A stretch of 41,466 nucleotides of DNA, from the NCBI GenBank assembly GCA_002412865.1, contig DHVW01000011.1, positions 1 to 41,466 on the forward strand, in the 5' to 3' direction. Shown in pieces: positions 16,394 through 25,073 of the stretch. The notes beneath the pieces were generated by a model, which had not been told where the DNA came from, searched no databases, and was given only the letters and a program-made list of their open reading frames with translations. Position 1 is the first letter of the stretch, and each line of letters begins with the position of its first letter. Source of the DNA: Sulfurovum sp. UBA5198 (GTDB lineage: Bacteria > Campylobacterota > Campylobacteria > Campylobacterales > Sulfurovaceae). A program made the position numbers and the translations under genes.

Positions 16394-16906
16394 ATGTTCA
16401 ACCTATTAGACCAAATACCACCAGAAGAATTCAGTGAACTAAAAGAGCAAATAAAAAAATATGCAACAGCTATGGGTGGCAAAAATCCATTTTTAAATCT
16501 GCTCGATACCATAAGAGAGACAACACCACACCCACTTACTTCAAAAAAGACTGTTTTGGAGTTTCAAAGTGGGCTTATGAAATGGAACAAGCAAATCTTT
16601 AGAAACAACCTCATAGAACTCAGTATTCAGATGAATGCCAGAAATGAAAGCAGTAGCAATCTGATGCCTTTATCCAGCCATAAAACATACAAAAATGTAT
16701 CCAATATGCTTCGCTCACTATCTCCACTCACTATAAGCGTTTTTCTTAGCGAAAGTCCATCTGTCGTTCTATTCAAAACAAAAGCGTTTAGAATCATAGA
16801 CAAAAACACAACACAACTTGAACCGCTATTTGAAATACTATTTTTTGCCCCTATGACAACTGCAAAGAAATTAGTAAGTTTAGCATTTGATGATTCAGTA
16901 GAATAG
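16394..16906 (+). CDS. Conserved-looking hypothetical protein
   Basis: A 170-aa protein that I do not recognise. It is mostly hydrophilic and predicted helical at the N-terminus (MFNLLDQIPPEEFSELKEQI), with no signal peptide, membrane segment or cysteine motif. An ATG start with AAGGC-AAAGCCAA upstream and its own -10 box within an inverted repeat support a real gene. It converges on metH, separated by a REP-like hairpin. No function can be proposed. Confidence 0.65.
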   Translation: MFNLLDQIPPEEFSELKEQIKKYATAMGGKNPFLNLLDTIRETTPHPLTSKKTVLEFQSGLMKWNKQIFRNNLIELSIQMNARNESSSNLMPLSSHKTYKNVSNMLRSLSPLTISVFLSESPSVVLFKTKAFRIIDKNTTQLEPLFEILFFAPMTTAKKLVSLAFDDSVE

Positions 16907-16957
16907 GTATTGCTTATTATTATAAATTTACAATAAATCGTCACACCCAATACCGCC

Positions 16958-16977
16958 ATATCTGCGAAGGCAGGTAT
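16958..16977. repeat. REP-like palindrome between convergent genes
   Basis: ATATCTGC-GAAG-GCAGGTAT forms an eight-pair stem (one G-U) with a four-base loop. It lies in the 123-nt gap between the unknown gene and metH, which are convergent. It resembles the widespread 'TGCGAAGGCAGG' type of intergenic palindromic repeat. It may also terminate transcription from both sides. Confidence 0.5.
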
Positions 16978-17029
16978 CTGGCTCTAAAAAATATTACAAT
17001 ACAAACCAATCATATCAGCATTATCATAA

Positions 17030-20000
17030 CTACACTGCATAATAACTAGCTTCTCTATGATGCACGACAAGTGCGGTGGTGCTTTGCTCTGGGTGGATTT
17101 GAAATGTTTCGCTTAGCTCTATACCAAACTCTTCAGGTCGTAATAGGTCAAATATCACACGGCTTGACTCCAAATCAGGACACGCAGGATAGCCAAAGCT
17201 ATATCTAGCCCCTTGATAACGATTCATACGGACATCACGCAAGGCATAGCCCTCGTCCCCGCTAGCGATACTGAGGTCAAGTCGTATCTGTTTGTGTACT
17301 ACTTCAGCTAATGCTTCAGCGAGTTCGACTCCAAATCCATGTACCATATTGTATTCTAGGTATTCATTATTAGCATAAAGCTCAGCCTCATATTCGCTAA
17401 ACTTAGCACCCACACTAACACAAGTGATAGGCAATATATCACTCCTGCCATGAGTGAAATAATCGCTCAATGCACGATGAGGAACTTTTCGTTGTCTAGG
17501 AAAACTAAACTGATATTTCGCTCGTCCTATAATCTCATGAAGTGGTTCACGGTTGGCATTGCTATCTACATTCCACCCCTCATTCTCATCAAATATAAGT
17601 AGCTCACGGTCATTTGAACGCACTGGATAGTATCCATAGATGATAGTAGGGTCAAACAGTTTTCGCTTTATTATCTCTTTTTTTATTCGCTCATAGGCTG
17701 GATAGACTTTGCTCTCCATGAGTTTTTTGTAATCCTCCACTGGCATTCCTGCTCGTTTATATCCCCAGTGCATCTTAAATAGGCTTCTTTTATTTATCCA
17801 ATCACATACCATATCAAAATCAAGCTCATTTGCTCTCATGACTCTGCGACCCCAAAATGGAGGAGTGGGGATATCCACAATACTTGGCATTTTGAGCTGC
17901 TCAAATGGTGGGATTATAATCTCTTCTTTTTGCTCTTTTTGCTCTCTTTGCACCATATCTCCTGCGAGTCTTGTGTCAAGTCCTACGCTATTATCTTCAT
18001 TGTATTTTTCTATCCTGCTCATGGCTATAACACCATCAAAAGCATCACGACAGTAAAATATCGCTCCACCATATATAGGGCGACAGAAATCATCTACAAA
18101 ACTCCGTGTAAGAGCTGCACCACCAAGTAGTACAGGAATCGTAATCCCACGACTAGCCATCTCTACAAGATTATCCATCATAACAGCTGTTGATTTTACT
18201 AGCAATCCACTCATCCCGATAGCTTGTATACTTTTTTCTTTCATAACTGCTAAATATTTTTCAAGCTCGGTTTTGATACCCACATTTATTACTTTAAATC
18301 CATTATTGCTTAGTATAATATCTACAAGATTTTTGCCCACATCATGTACATCGCCCTTGACTGTACCTATAACTAGAGTGGTGTCTGTATCTTTTTCTTG
18401 TTTGGTTAGATATGGATTTAGATAATCTACTGTGGTTTTCATCGTTTCGGCACTTTGCAAGACAAATGGCAACTGCATCTTGCCACTCCCAAAAAGCTCC
18501 CCGACGACTTTCATCGCATCTATGAGTATTTCGTTTACAATTCTATCTGCTCCAATCTCGCTATGAGCAGATTCTACAAGCGGTATCATTCGCTCTTTAT
18601 CGCCATCCAGCAGGAGTTTAGCAATCTTTTCTTCGTTACTCAGAGCTTCATACGCCTCATCACTTTGAGTATTGTCGATACTCTTGTCACTAAAATGATT
18701 AATAAATTTAAAGAGCGATTGGTCATCAGGAGTGAAAAGTAACTCTTCACAAATATCTCTATCCTCATCACTCATGCGTGAGAGTGGAACTATGTGCTTG
18801 ACATTGATAATCACGCTTGTCATTCCAGCTTCTAAACAATGATGCAGAAATACGCTATTGAGAAACACTCTTGCATTTGCATTGAGTCCAAAGGAGATAT
18901 TGGATAGCCCCAAAGTTGAGCCAACGAGCGGATATTTCTCATGTAGCTGCTTTATCGCATCTCGTGTTTGGATAGCTGCATCACGATACTCCAAATCCCC
19001 ACTGCCTACTGTAAAGGTAAGCATATCAAATATAAGATTTCTAGGATCAATTCCATGACGATTGACACATAAATCATAAATTCGTGAAGCTATTCTCATT
19101 TTTTCGCATGTTGTTTTTGCCATTCCAACTTCATCTATGGTGAGGCATACTAGAGCTGTACCAAATTTTTTAGCAAGGCTACATATAGCGTCCAGTCTCT
19201 CTTCGCCGTCTTCTAGGTTGACCGAGTTTATGATTGGTTTGCCACCGATACATTTGAGTGCCTCTTCCATTGTGTTTACTCTGGTGGCATCTGGCATGAG
19301 AGGGATAGATATTTTTTGATTATAGAGTTGCATAACTGCTTTCATATCAATAGCCCCATCACGACCAGCAAACTCAACATTCACATCAAGAAGATGAGCC
19401 CCATCTCGCACTTGAGCCTGCCCAACGCTAAGTGTACCATCGTAATCACTTGCGATTATCAGCTCTCTAAAAGCTTTACTCCCAGTAGAGTTACTTCGCT
19501 CTCCTATCAGAAGTGGAGCAGGATTTTGGATAAGCTCAACACTATTAAACAGTGAGGCAATAGACGGTGCAATATCACCAGTAGGCAGTGACGGAACTCT
19601 ATTTTCAAGAGCTTTTACAAGAGCCATGATATGTTGAGGAGTTGTACCACAGCACCCGCCCAGCAAAGACACACCATTAAATTGACTAAATTCAAACTGT
19701 TTAGAAGCGAACTCATCAGGTCCCATCGGATAATATGTATAACCACCTCTATTTTGAGGTAAACCTGCATTTGCATGAATTGATAGTGGGAATTTGGAAA
19801 TCTCACTTAGAAGTTTGAGGTGTTTTTTGACTTGGTCTGGTCCAGTTCCACAGTTAAATCCGATAGAGAGTATGTCAAAAGGCTCTAAAATAGTCATCAA
19901 TGTTGTTGCGTCTGTGCCTATGAGCATTGTTCCACTTAGCTCGATAGTTGCACTTATCATGATAGGGAGTTTGATACCTCGCTCAAGATTTGCTGACTCT

Positions 20001-20533
20001 AAAGCATGAAGGGCTGCTTTTATCTGAAGTGGGTCTTGACAAGTCTCAAGCAAAAATATATCACAACCACCATCTATAAGACCTAGTGCCACATCTCTAA
20101 ACCCATCAAACATCTCATCATAGTCAATATGACCAAGGGAGGGCAATTTCGTCCCTGGTCCAATCGAACCCAATACAAAGCGAGGCTCATTAGGATACTC
20201 ATCACATACGCTTTTTACTAGCTCTGCTCCTTTGCGTGAAAGCTCATAGGCTCTCTCACCCATACCGTACTCATCAAGCACCCACGCCATTGTGCCAAAT
20301 GTATTAGTTGATATTAGATTTGCTCCAGCCATAGCGTAGCGTTTATGGATTTGTCGTATTAGCTCTGGTGCTGTGTCATTTAGTAGTTCATTACACCCTT
20401 CTTGATTTATACCTTTGCTGTCTATCCATGCCTCACTAGGAACTTTTAGGTCTTGTATCTGCGTACCCATCGCACCATCTATGATAAGGTATTGTGTTTT
20501 TAATAAATTTAATATTTCTTCTTTGGTTGCCAA
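17030..20533 (-). CDS. metH: Cobalamin-dependent methionine synthase
   Basis: The 1167-aa enzyme transfers a methyl group from methyltetrahydrofolate to homocysteine through methylcobalamin. The homocysteine domain (1-310) keeps the three zinc ligands in FNCGTG (Cys228) and GGCCGT (Cys294, Cys295). The pterin-binding domain spans about 335-600. The cobalamin cap starts near 630 with LPFVLQSAETMKTTVDYL. The cobalamin domain has GDVHDVGKN, with the cobalt ligand His730. The C-terminal reactivation domain (about 850-1167) ends with the GYPACPDLE region that binds AdoMet. All four modules are intact, so the cell must obtain or make B12. Confidence 0.97.
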   Translation of the reverse strand: MATKEEILNLLKTQYLIIDGAMGTQIQDLKVPSEAWIDSKGINQEGCNELLNDTAPELIRQIHKRYAMAGANLISTNTFGTMAWVLDEYGMGERAYELSRKGAELVKSVCDEYPNEPRFVLGSIGPGTKLPSLGHIDYDEMFDGFRDVALGLIDGGCDIFLLETCQDPLQIKAALHALESANLERGIKLPIMISATIELSGTMLIGTDATTLMTILEPFDILSIGFNCGTGPDQVKKHLKLLSEISKFPLSIHANAGLPQNRGGYTYYPMGPDEFASKQFEFSQFNGVSLLGGCCGTTPQHIMALVKALENRVPSLPTGDIAPSIASLFNSVELIQNPAPLLIGERSNSTGSKAFRELIIASDYDGTLSVGQAQVRDGAHLLDVNVEFAGRDGAIDMKAVMQLYNQKISIPLMPDATRVNTMEEALKCIGGKPIINSVNLEDGEERLDAICSLAKKFGTALVCLTIDEVGMAKTTCEKMRIASRIYDLCVNRHGIDPRNLIFDMLTFTVGSGDLEYRDAAIQTRDAIKQLHEKYPLVGSTLGLSNISFGLNANARVFLNSVFLHHCLEAGMTSVIINVKHIVPLSRMSDEDRDICEELLFTPDDQSLFKFINHFSDKSIDNTQSDEAYEALSNEEKIAKLLLDGDKERMIPLVESAHSEIGADRIVNEILIDAMKVVGELFGSGKMQLPFVLQSAETMKTTVDYLNPYLTKQEKDTDTTLVIGTVKGDVHDVGKNLVDIILSNNGFKVINVGIKTELEKYLAVMKEKSIQAIGMSGLLVKSTAVMMDNLVEMASRGITIPVLLGGAALTRSFVDDFCRPIYGGAIFYCRDAFDGVIAMSRIEKYNEDNSVGLDTRLAGDMVQREQKEQKEEIIIPPFEQLKMPSIVDIPTPPFWGRRVMRANELDFDMVCDWINKRSLFKMHWGYKRAGMPVEDYKKLMESKVYPAYERIKKEIIKRKLFDPTIIYGYYPVRSNDRELLIFDENEGWNVDSNANREPLHEIIGRAKYQFSFPRQRKVPHRALSDYFTHGRSDILPITCVSVGAKFSEYEAELYANNEYLEYNMVHGFGVELAEALAEVVHKQIRLDLSIASGDEGYALRDVRMNRYQGARYSFGYPACPDLESSRVIFDLLRPEEFGIELSETFQIHPEQSTTALVVHHREASYYAV

Positions 20534-20578
20534 AATTATTTTCCTATGATTTTATAACTAATAATAGCCAAATAGGGC

Positions 20579-21856
20579 TTATTTCTCGCTCTCAATTCCG
20601 TATCTAACCATATCGATTCCATATCGTTTGCGTATCTTTAGTAGTGCGGTGGATAGTTTTGATTTTTGCATATCGTCTTGATATTCTAGTAGAGAAAATG
20701 TTTTGTACTGATGATTATTTGTAAAATTGGTTGCACTTAGCCCGATATAGTGTATCTTTTGTCTTTTGTTTATATCAAGTTTTTGCACCATTTCAATAGC
20801 TGTATCAATCATAAACGACTCACTAAATAGCCTATCATGCGTGATGGATTGACTATTTTTAGCACCATTTTCATATCTGATTTTAAAATGAAAAGTGGTT
20901 GGATTCAGCGACATATCCAAAATAGTATAAGCTAAATATCTAGCCAAAATCGTAACCCGTCTTTTGATTTCTACTCTAGCTGATACTGCTGCGAAATTCC
21001 TGCTGATGCCGATGCCTTTTCTTATGTTGTTTGCCACTATTGGTTCATTATCTCTCCCATTTATTCGTGCCAGTAAATCTCTGCCGACTTTGCCTTGCTC
21101 CATGAGTAGCCGTGGTCTTTGCTTTAGCTCACCTATGGTAAATATCTTTCGTGCATTAAGTCTCTCTTTGAGCGAACGACCCACACCACAAAACTCTCCT
21201 ATATTCACGGGATTTATAAAATCATCAAGCTCATTGTCATGTATCACTTTTACACCAAATGGCTTTGTTTTATCTGTGATGAGTTTGGCTATCCATTTCG
21301 AGCTACTAGCCCCTATGGTAATAGGTAAATCAAACTTTTGCATTATCTCATTACGCAAATTTGTGATGAATTCTAGAGTATCGCATTCATCAATCCAACC
21401 ATTTAAGTCACCGAAAAATTCATCTATGGAAAATTGCTCCAACAAAGGTATTTTAATCTCCAAAAATGATTTTAATTTTTGGGATAGTTCCTGATAAAAT
21501 AGATGATCGCTAGGCAATATTATCAAATCAGGACACATCTGTAACGCCTGTGAAAGTGGCGTACCTGTCTGTATCCCATACGGTTTAGTTTCATAGCTTT
21601 TGGCTATCACTATTCCGCTTATCTTGCCATTTTCTCCCATAAACTCATCATGCCAAGTTCTATTTTTGGAGTGCCTAAACTCCATCACACCATTAAATGC
21701 ACCAGTATTTCCAAGCATCACAGCATCTTTTTTGTTTGGGTCAAATATCCTCTTGTCACTTCCTTTGGCTACCACCACAGGTCTATTTTTGAGTGTCTCA
21801 TCTCTGGTTCGTTCAGCAGATACGAAATAACAATCTAAATCTAAATGTATCTTCAT
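20579..21856 (-). CDS. dinB: Y-family DNA polymerase (DinB/Pol IV-like)
   Basis: A 425-aa translesion polymerase. The palm motifs are HLDLDCYFVSAE (metal ligand Asp near 6-8) and FSIDEFFGD (SIDE at 143-146), with helix-hairpin-helix and little-finger domains following (ARIATKRVI-like region and C-terminal half). Relative to E. coli Pol IV there is an extra stretch of about 45 residues (34-80) between the finger strand VVVAKGSDKR and GIVIAKSYETKPYGI. It is an error-prone polymerase expected to bypass lesions; no SOS box was identified. It is divergent from the next gene. Confidence 0.9.
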   Translation of the reverse strand: MKIHLDLDCYFVSAERTRDETLKNRPVVVAKGSDKRIFDPNKKDAVMLGNTGAFNGVMEFRHSKNRTWHDEFMGENGKISGIVIAKSYETKPYGIQTGTPLSQALQMCPDLIILPSDHLFYQELSQKLKSFLEIKIPLLEQFSIDEFFGDLNGWIDECDTLEFITNLRNEIMQKFDLPITIGASSSKWIAKLITDKTKPFGVKVIHDNELDDFINPVNIGEFCGVGRSLKERLNARKIFTIGELKQRPRLLMEQGKVGRDLLARINGRDNEPIVANNIRKGIGISRNFAAVSARVEIKRRVTILARYLAYTILDMSLNPTTFHFKIRYENGAKNSQSITHDRLFSESFMIDTAIEMVQKLDINKRQKIHYIGLSATNFTNNHQYKTFSLLEYQDDMQKSKLSTALLKIRKRYGIDMVRYGIESEK

Positions 21857-21968
21857 TATTTGCTCTTTTTTTCATTATATCTAAGCTAATGTGTGAGGTG
21901 TGAAAATATGACGGAATGAAAGTCTGATTAGATACAATGTATACAATATTTAATTTGGGAGCTTTTGA

Positions 21969-22574
21969 TTGAGACGTATAGGTACAATTATTGATTGGAA
22001 TGATGAAAAAGGATTTGGCTTTGTATTATATGACAACAAGCAGAAAAGAGCTTTTGTGCATATCAAAGCATTCAATAGCCAAAAAATACGCCCAGTTAAT
22101 GGAGATATTATCTCTTATGAACTCAGTAGAGACTCTACTGGTCGTGATCGTGCAACAAATGTCGGAATAAAGCGGAGTGAAAATACTATTAGTGTTAAAC
22201 ATCTAGTAAATTCAAAAAGGGATATAGAAGAATCTGGTCAAGGCTATTTTATGAAAATAATAATTGCAATATTTGGTGCATATCTCTTATTTCTCACAAG
22301 ATCTATACCTTTTATTATCCCATTTTACTTTATCTTTGGTTTGATTACATATTCTATGTATAGTGGCGACAAGGACGCAGCTAACAATGGAGAATGGAGA
22401 ACCTCAGAATCAACTCTTCTCATGTTTGGTTTGATTGGTGGGTGGATTGGAGCTATTTTTGCACAAAGAAAGCTAAGACACAAAAATAGAAAGATGGATT
22501 TTCAATTTAAATTTTTGATTACAGTGATTTTAAATTGGATAGGATTAGTTGCGTATACCACTATGCTGAAATAA
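21969..22574 (+). CDS. Cold-shock domain fused to DUF1294 membrane domain
   Basis: A 201-aa protein. Residues 1-70 are a cold-shock domain with RNP1-like KGFGFVLYD and RNP2-like AFVHIKAF. Residues about 90-201 form a DUF1294 domain with three to four membrane segments and the characteristic YSGDKDAANNGEWRTSES ... GGWIGAIFAQRKLRHKNRK pattern. This fusion is common in Proteobacteria, but its job is unknown; an RNA-binding protein tethered to the membrane is a reasonable description. The start is TTG, with GGGAG upstream (21957-21961). Confidence 0.88.
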   Translation: MRRIGTIIDWNDEKGFGFVLYDNKQKRAFVHIKAFNSQKIRPVNGDIISYELSRDSTGRDRATNVGIKRSENTISVKHLVNSKRDIEESGQGYFMKIIIAIFGAYLLFLTRSIPFIIPFYFIFGLITYSMYSGDKDAANNGEWRTSESTLLMFGLIGGWIGAIFAQRKLRHKNRKMDFQFKFLITVILNWIGLVAYTTMLK

Positions 22575-22610
22575 TAATAAGTATTTATTGAGTTATATGA
22601 AATTGATTAT

Positions 22611-22633
22611 TGGTGGGGTGTGGTCTATCGAAC
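22611..22633. repeat. Far attachment-site copy (degenerate ssrA 3' end)
   Basis: Read on the minus strand this is GTTCGAT-AGA-CCACACC-CCACCA. It aligns with the tmRNA 3' end (27126-27149) at about 20 of 24 positions with one gap, in the same orientation. It keeps the T-loop TTCGA and the CCA end. Confidence 0.6.
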
Positions 22634-22671
22634 TAATCGCATTTAAGGGGCTTAAACGGCTTAGTGAAAAA

Positions 22672-22700
22672 AGTTATCCCTAAAGTTATCCCTAAAATCG
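22672..22700. repeat. Left pair of TTATCCCTA sites (integrase arm-type sites)
   Basis: Two direct copies of AGTTATCCCTAA with a 12-nt period, followed by AAATCG. The whole stretch recurs at 26990-27019 near the other end of the element with a single extra A. The 22575-22953 stretch otherwise contains no convincing gene. Confidence 0.75.
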
Positions 22701-22888
22701 TTTGTGCCTCTTAATTTGTATGCAATTAGTTAAAAGCATTCTATCACAAATAATCTAAAACAGTATAGGGCTTGTTGGCTGTTCGATTTGCTTACTAATT
22801 CCTAATATGACGTCTTTTAGCTGTTCTATTGGATAGGTGTTCCGTAAAAGTGTTGCATTTTTACTATTTGAATATTGGTATTTTGGGA

Positions 22889-22913
22889 GTTAACTTTTTA
22901 GTATAATGTTAAC
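22889..22913 (+). promoter_or_regulatory. Candidate promoter between two GTTAAC sites
   Basis: TATAAT (22902-22907) lies between two GTTAAC palindromes (22889-22894 and 22908-22913). It is about 47 nt upstream of the small membrane ORF at 22954 and could be an operator-controlled plus-strand promoter of the element. Confidence 0.4.
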
Positions 22914-22953
22914 CAGTTTTTTAAAAAATAAGTATTTGTGAGAACACGGGCGT

Positions 22954-23103
22954 TTGAACGACTCGTATAATAATTTAACCTCTCAAAGTACCTTTTTTTG
23001 TTTTATAGCTTTGGTGATATTTTTTATTGGATTTTTATTGTTGATTTTTTATTCCCATAACTATCACAAAAGCAGTTATAGCCATTATTTGATGTTCCCA
23101 TAA
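22954..23103 (+). CDS. Putative small single-pass membrane protein of the element
   Basis: A 49-aa ORF from TTG to TAA. It has a polar N-terminus (MNDSYNNLTSQ), one strong membrane helix (FFCFIALVIFFIGFLLLIFY) and a short His/Tyr/Ser-rich tail. It runs opposite to the other element genes and has a candidate promoter upstream, but the ribosome binding site (ACGGG) is weak and the start is not ATG. It is reported because the amphipathic layout looks protein-like; it may be spurious. Confidence 0.35.
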   Translation: MNDSYNNLTSQSTFFCFIALVIFFIGFLLLIFYSHNYHKSSYSHYLMFP

Positions 23104-23154
23104 AGTGTTGCTTTTTGGTGTGTCCTTTTGTATTTCTTTTTTACTCAAAAGCCC

Positions 23155-23352
23155 TTATGGTTGATGTTTGAGAATTTTTAAAGTGTTTCCTTTTGTATTT
23201 CGTTTTGTAGTAATGGATACATTTTCAACACTCAAGCCATTAGCTCTTAATATCTCTTTGATTATTGCTTCTACATCTGACGGCGTATGGTCTTTTGGCA
23301 ACTTCTTAAATGCTTCTATAAATGGATTTTTTTCTTTTTTCTTTTTACTCAT
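23155..23352 (-). CDS. Small lysine-rich hypothetical protein of the element
   Basis: A 65-aa protein starting MSKKKKEKNPFIEAFKKLPK. Its ATG overlaps the end of the upstream Rep-like gene by 4 nt, which supports translation as an operon partner. No family recognised. The basic N-terminus followed by a short alpha/beta-like segment would suit a small nucleic-acid-binding accessory protein, but that is only a guess. Confidence 0.6.
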   Translation of the reverse strand: MSKKKKEKNPFIEAFKKLPKDHTPSDVEAIIKEILRANGLSVENVSITTKRNTKGNTLKILKHQP

Positions 23353-24017
23353 TGCTTCATTCCTTTTTGAATAATGTCTATAAAGTCATCTACCGGCATA
23401 TTTATCTCTCTTGGATTTGGTATGTGTATCGTTGCTTCATACCGCCATAATGGAGTAACGAGGTTGTTTTTAGAGGCTTTATCATAAATACATACACTTC
23501 TTATCATAATTAGATTAGGGCTGTTTATGTAGCAAGTAGTGCCTCTATGTGTTGATATTAGATTAGTAGTGTAGTGCTTGGATAAATTCTCATAGGTTGG
23601 AGCTATTGGAGTATCAAAACATAAATCAATTTCAAAATCTCTATACTTTTTAAAATCCACTCTAAAAGTAAGAATATTCACTATTTGAGATATTAGCTCT
23701 CTTGGTGGTGGGTCTTTGTGGTATTGCTTCATACCAAAGATGACCATAATTGCTTTTATCCTATTTTGCTTGTCTTTCTTTTTGTAGTAGTAGATATTAT
23801 GATTTTCAAGTTGATATACACTTGATAACTCTTTTTTGGATAATCTTTTTTCGATTTGATTGTATTTAAAATCACTCTTTTTGAGTTTATGCCAGTTGCC
23901 TAAATTTTCTAAACTTTTCTGCTTGTGTCTTAGTGAAAATTCTATCCTGATAGTGTCTATGTAAAAGTTCAATATTTTACTATTGATTGATGTTTCAAGC
24001 TGTTCTAAAATATTCAA
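23349..24017 (-). CDS. Possible replication-initiation (Rep_trans-like) protein
   Basis: The 222-aa protein contains FYIDTIRIEFSL near the N-terminus, DFEIDLCFDTP (about 127-137), and SVCIYDKASKNN...PLWRYEATI (174-196). A YDK tyrosine followed by an R-x-E strand resembles the catalytic end of rolling-circle initiators of the Rep_trans/replication initiation factor group. The match is by pattern only and the protein is shorter than many of these. In context, a Rep gene in a small integrated element with an integrase and AlpA is expected. The 190-nt gap upstream contains strong hairpins that could be an origin or control region. Confidence 0.45.
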   Translation of the reverse strand: MNILEQLETSINSKILNFYIDTIRIEFSLRHKQKSLENLGNWHKLKKSDFKYNQIEKRLSKKELSSVYQLENHNIYYYKKKDKQNRIKAIMVIFGMKQYHKDPPPRELISQIVNILTFRVDFKKYRDFEIDLCFDTPIAPTYENLSKHYTTNLISTHRGTTCYINSPNLIMIRSVCIYDKASKNNLVTPLWRYEATIHIPNPREINMPVDDFIDIIQKGMKQ

Positions 24018-24102
24018 GTTTACCTCTCTTTTTTACTCTACATTACGGGCGTGAATTCTTAAGCCACTTTTTGCACCACTTGACTAACCTCATCAAATAA
24101 CG

Positions 24103-24152
24103 CCCCTGCTATAAACAGGGGTTGATTTACACTCCTAAAAATAAATAGGAGT
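24103..24152. terminator. Two adjacent hairpins upstream of the Rep-like gene
   Basis: CCCCTG-N7-CAGGGG (24103-24121) and ACTCCTA-N8-TAGGAGT (24131-24152), the second followed on the plus strand by ATTTTTAT. They lie in the 191-nt gap between the Rep-like gene and the upstream small gene. They could be terminators, a replication origin, or part of a leader or antisense RNA controlling Rep. Confidence 0.55.
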
Positions 24153-24208
24153 ATTTTTATCTCTTAGACTACCTTGGTATCGTAAGGGTTACACACTTTT
24201 TTCAAACC

Positions 24209-24466
24209 TTAAACGGCTCTTTTTAGCCTGTTTAGATATGCTTTTGCAAGGTCAATATTTTCATCTGTAAAATTCAATCTCCGTTCCAAATGATACCCTC
24301 TATTTATAAGGTTTGGTACTTCAACTTCTATGAGTTCAATACCCTTGTTTTTGATAGTACAAAAATATTGATTTGAATTTTTTGCACCCTCGATAAATGA
24401 TAACCTCTCACCATTCAAAAGTTTATTTAATGCTATAATCAAATAGCTTGTTTTTCTATTTTCCAT
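24209..24466 (-). CDS. Hypothetical protein of the element
   Basis: An 85-aa protein, not recognised: MENRKTSYLIIALNKLLNGE at the N-terminus, then a predicted beta-strand pair (FCTIKNKGIELIEVEVPN) and a helical end (DLAKAYLNRLKRAV). Its ATG overlaps the preceding stop in TAATG, so it is coupled to the 95-aa gene. The strand-rich middle resembles small winged-helix or regulatory proteins, but no assignment is made. Confidence 0.6.
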   Translation of the reverse strand: MENRKTSYLIIALNKLLNGERLSFIEGAKNSNQYFCTIKNKGIELIEVEVPNLINRGYHLERRLNFTDENIDLAKAYLNRLKRAV

Positions 24467-24753
24467 TATAGCACCACCTTATCAAAAGTGATACTTATAT
24501 CGCTTGACTTCTTAGTATCACATACAAGCTCTATGATAAAGCCTAAATCTACAATATCAAGGGCTTTTAGCTTTTCAAGTATCAAGATAGAGATTTGATA
24601 AGTATATAAATCCTCTATGTCATCAATTTTGAGTATATCTTCAACTAACCAATCTTTTAAGCCTTGAGGCGTATCGCTGGAGCTGTATCCACTACTATAA
24701 AAATCATCTACTGTTAGAGATACTATTTGTTTGATGCGTTTATGTATTTTCAT
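24466..24753 (-). CDS. Hypothetical protein of the element
   Basis: A 95-aa, mostly helical acidic protein (MKIHKRIKQIVSLTVDDFYS...), not recognised. It is coupled at both ends: its ATG overlaps the AlpA-like stop by 4 nt, and its TAA overlaps the next ATG. Membership in the alpA operon suggests a role in element regulation or excision, but nothing in the sequence shows it. Confidence 0.6.
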   Translation of the reverse strand: MKIHKRIKQIVSLTVDDFYSSGYSSSDTPQGLKDWLVEDILKIDDIEDLYTYQISILILEKLKALDIVDLGFIIELVCDTKKSSDISITFDKVVL

Positions 24754-24923
24754 TTCGCACCGCCATTGATAAAAGCATCAAGCTCTGATTTTTTAAAAAT
24801 AGTTATTCTATCAGAGATTTTGTATGCTTTAATTCGTTTTTGAGCTACTAGGCTCCATAGGGTCGATTTTCCTATCCCTAAATATTTGTGTGCCTCTTTG
24901 GCTCTCATATTTTCCATTGTCAT
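24750..24923 (-). CDS. AlpA-like excisionase/transcriptional regulator
   Basis: A 57-aa protein with the classic small HTH_17/AlpA layout: MRAKEAHKYLGIGKSTLWSL (recognition helix), RIKAYKISDRITIFKKSELD (wing), then a short tail. Such proteins activate or direct excision of P4-like elements. Three in-frame ATGs exist (24923, 24917, 24908); the first is annotated, but translation from the later ones keeps the whole domain. It ends in an ATGA overlap with the 95-aa gene. Confidence 0.85.
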   Translation of the reverse strand: MTMENMRAKEAHKYLGIGKSTLWSLVAQKRIKAYKISDRITIFKKSELDAFINGGAK

Positions 24924-24977
24924 TTTAAATCTTTCTATCTCTGTACCTTGAAATAAAAGGACTTTAGCTAAAGGTTT

Positions 24978-25011
24978 TTAATCCTGCTTATGTTAGTATT
25001 TACAGGATTAA
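24978..25011. promoter_or_regulatory. Nine-base inverted repeat upstream of the AlpA-like gene
   Basis: TTAATCCTG-N16-CAGGATTAA, perfect over nine bases, with a GTACGTAC palindrome right beside it (25012-25019). It lies in the gap between the 199-aa gene and the AlpA-like gene and is a candidate operator or attenuating hairpin for element control. Confidence 0.5.
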
Positions 25012-25073
25012 GTACGTACAAGTTGGATTATAGTTGATATGTTAAAATAAGTCTAAAATTTCACGCGTAAATT

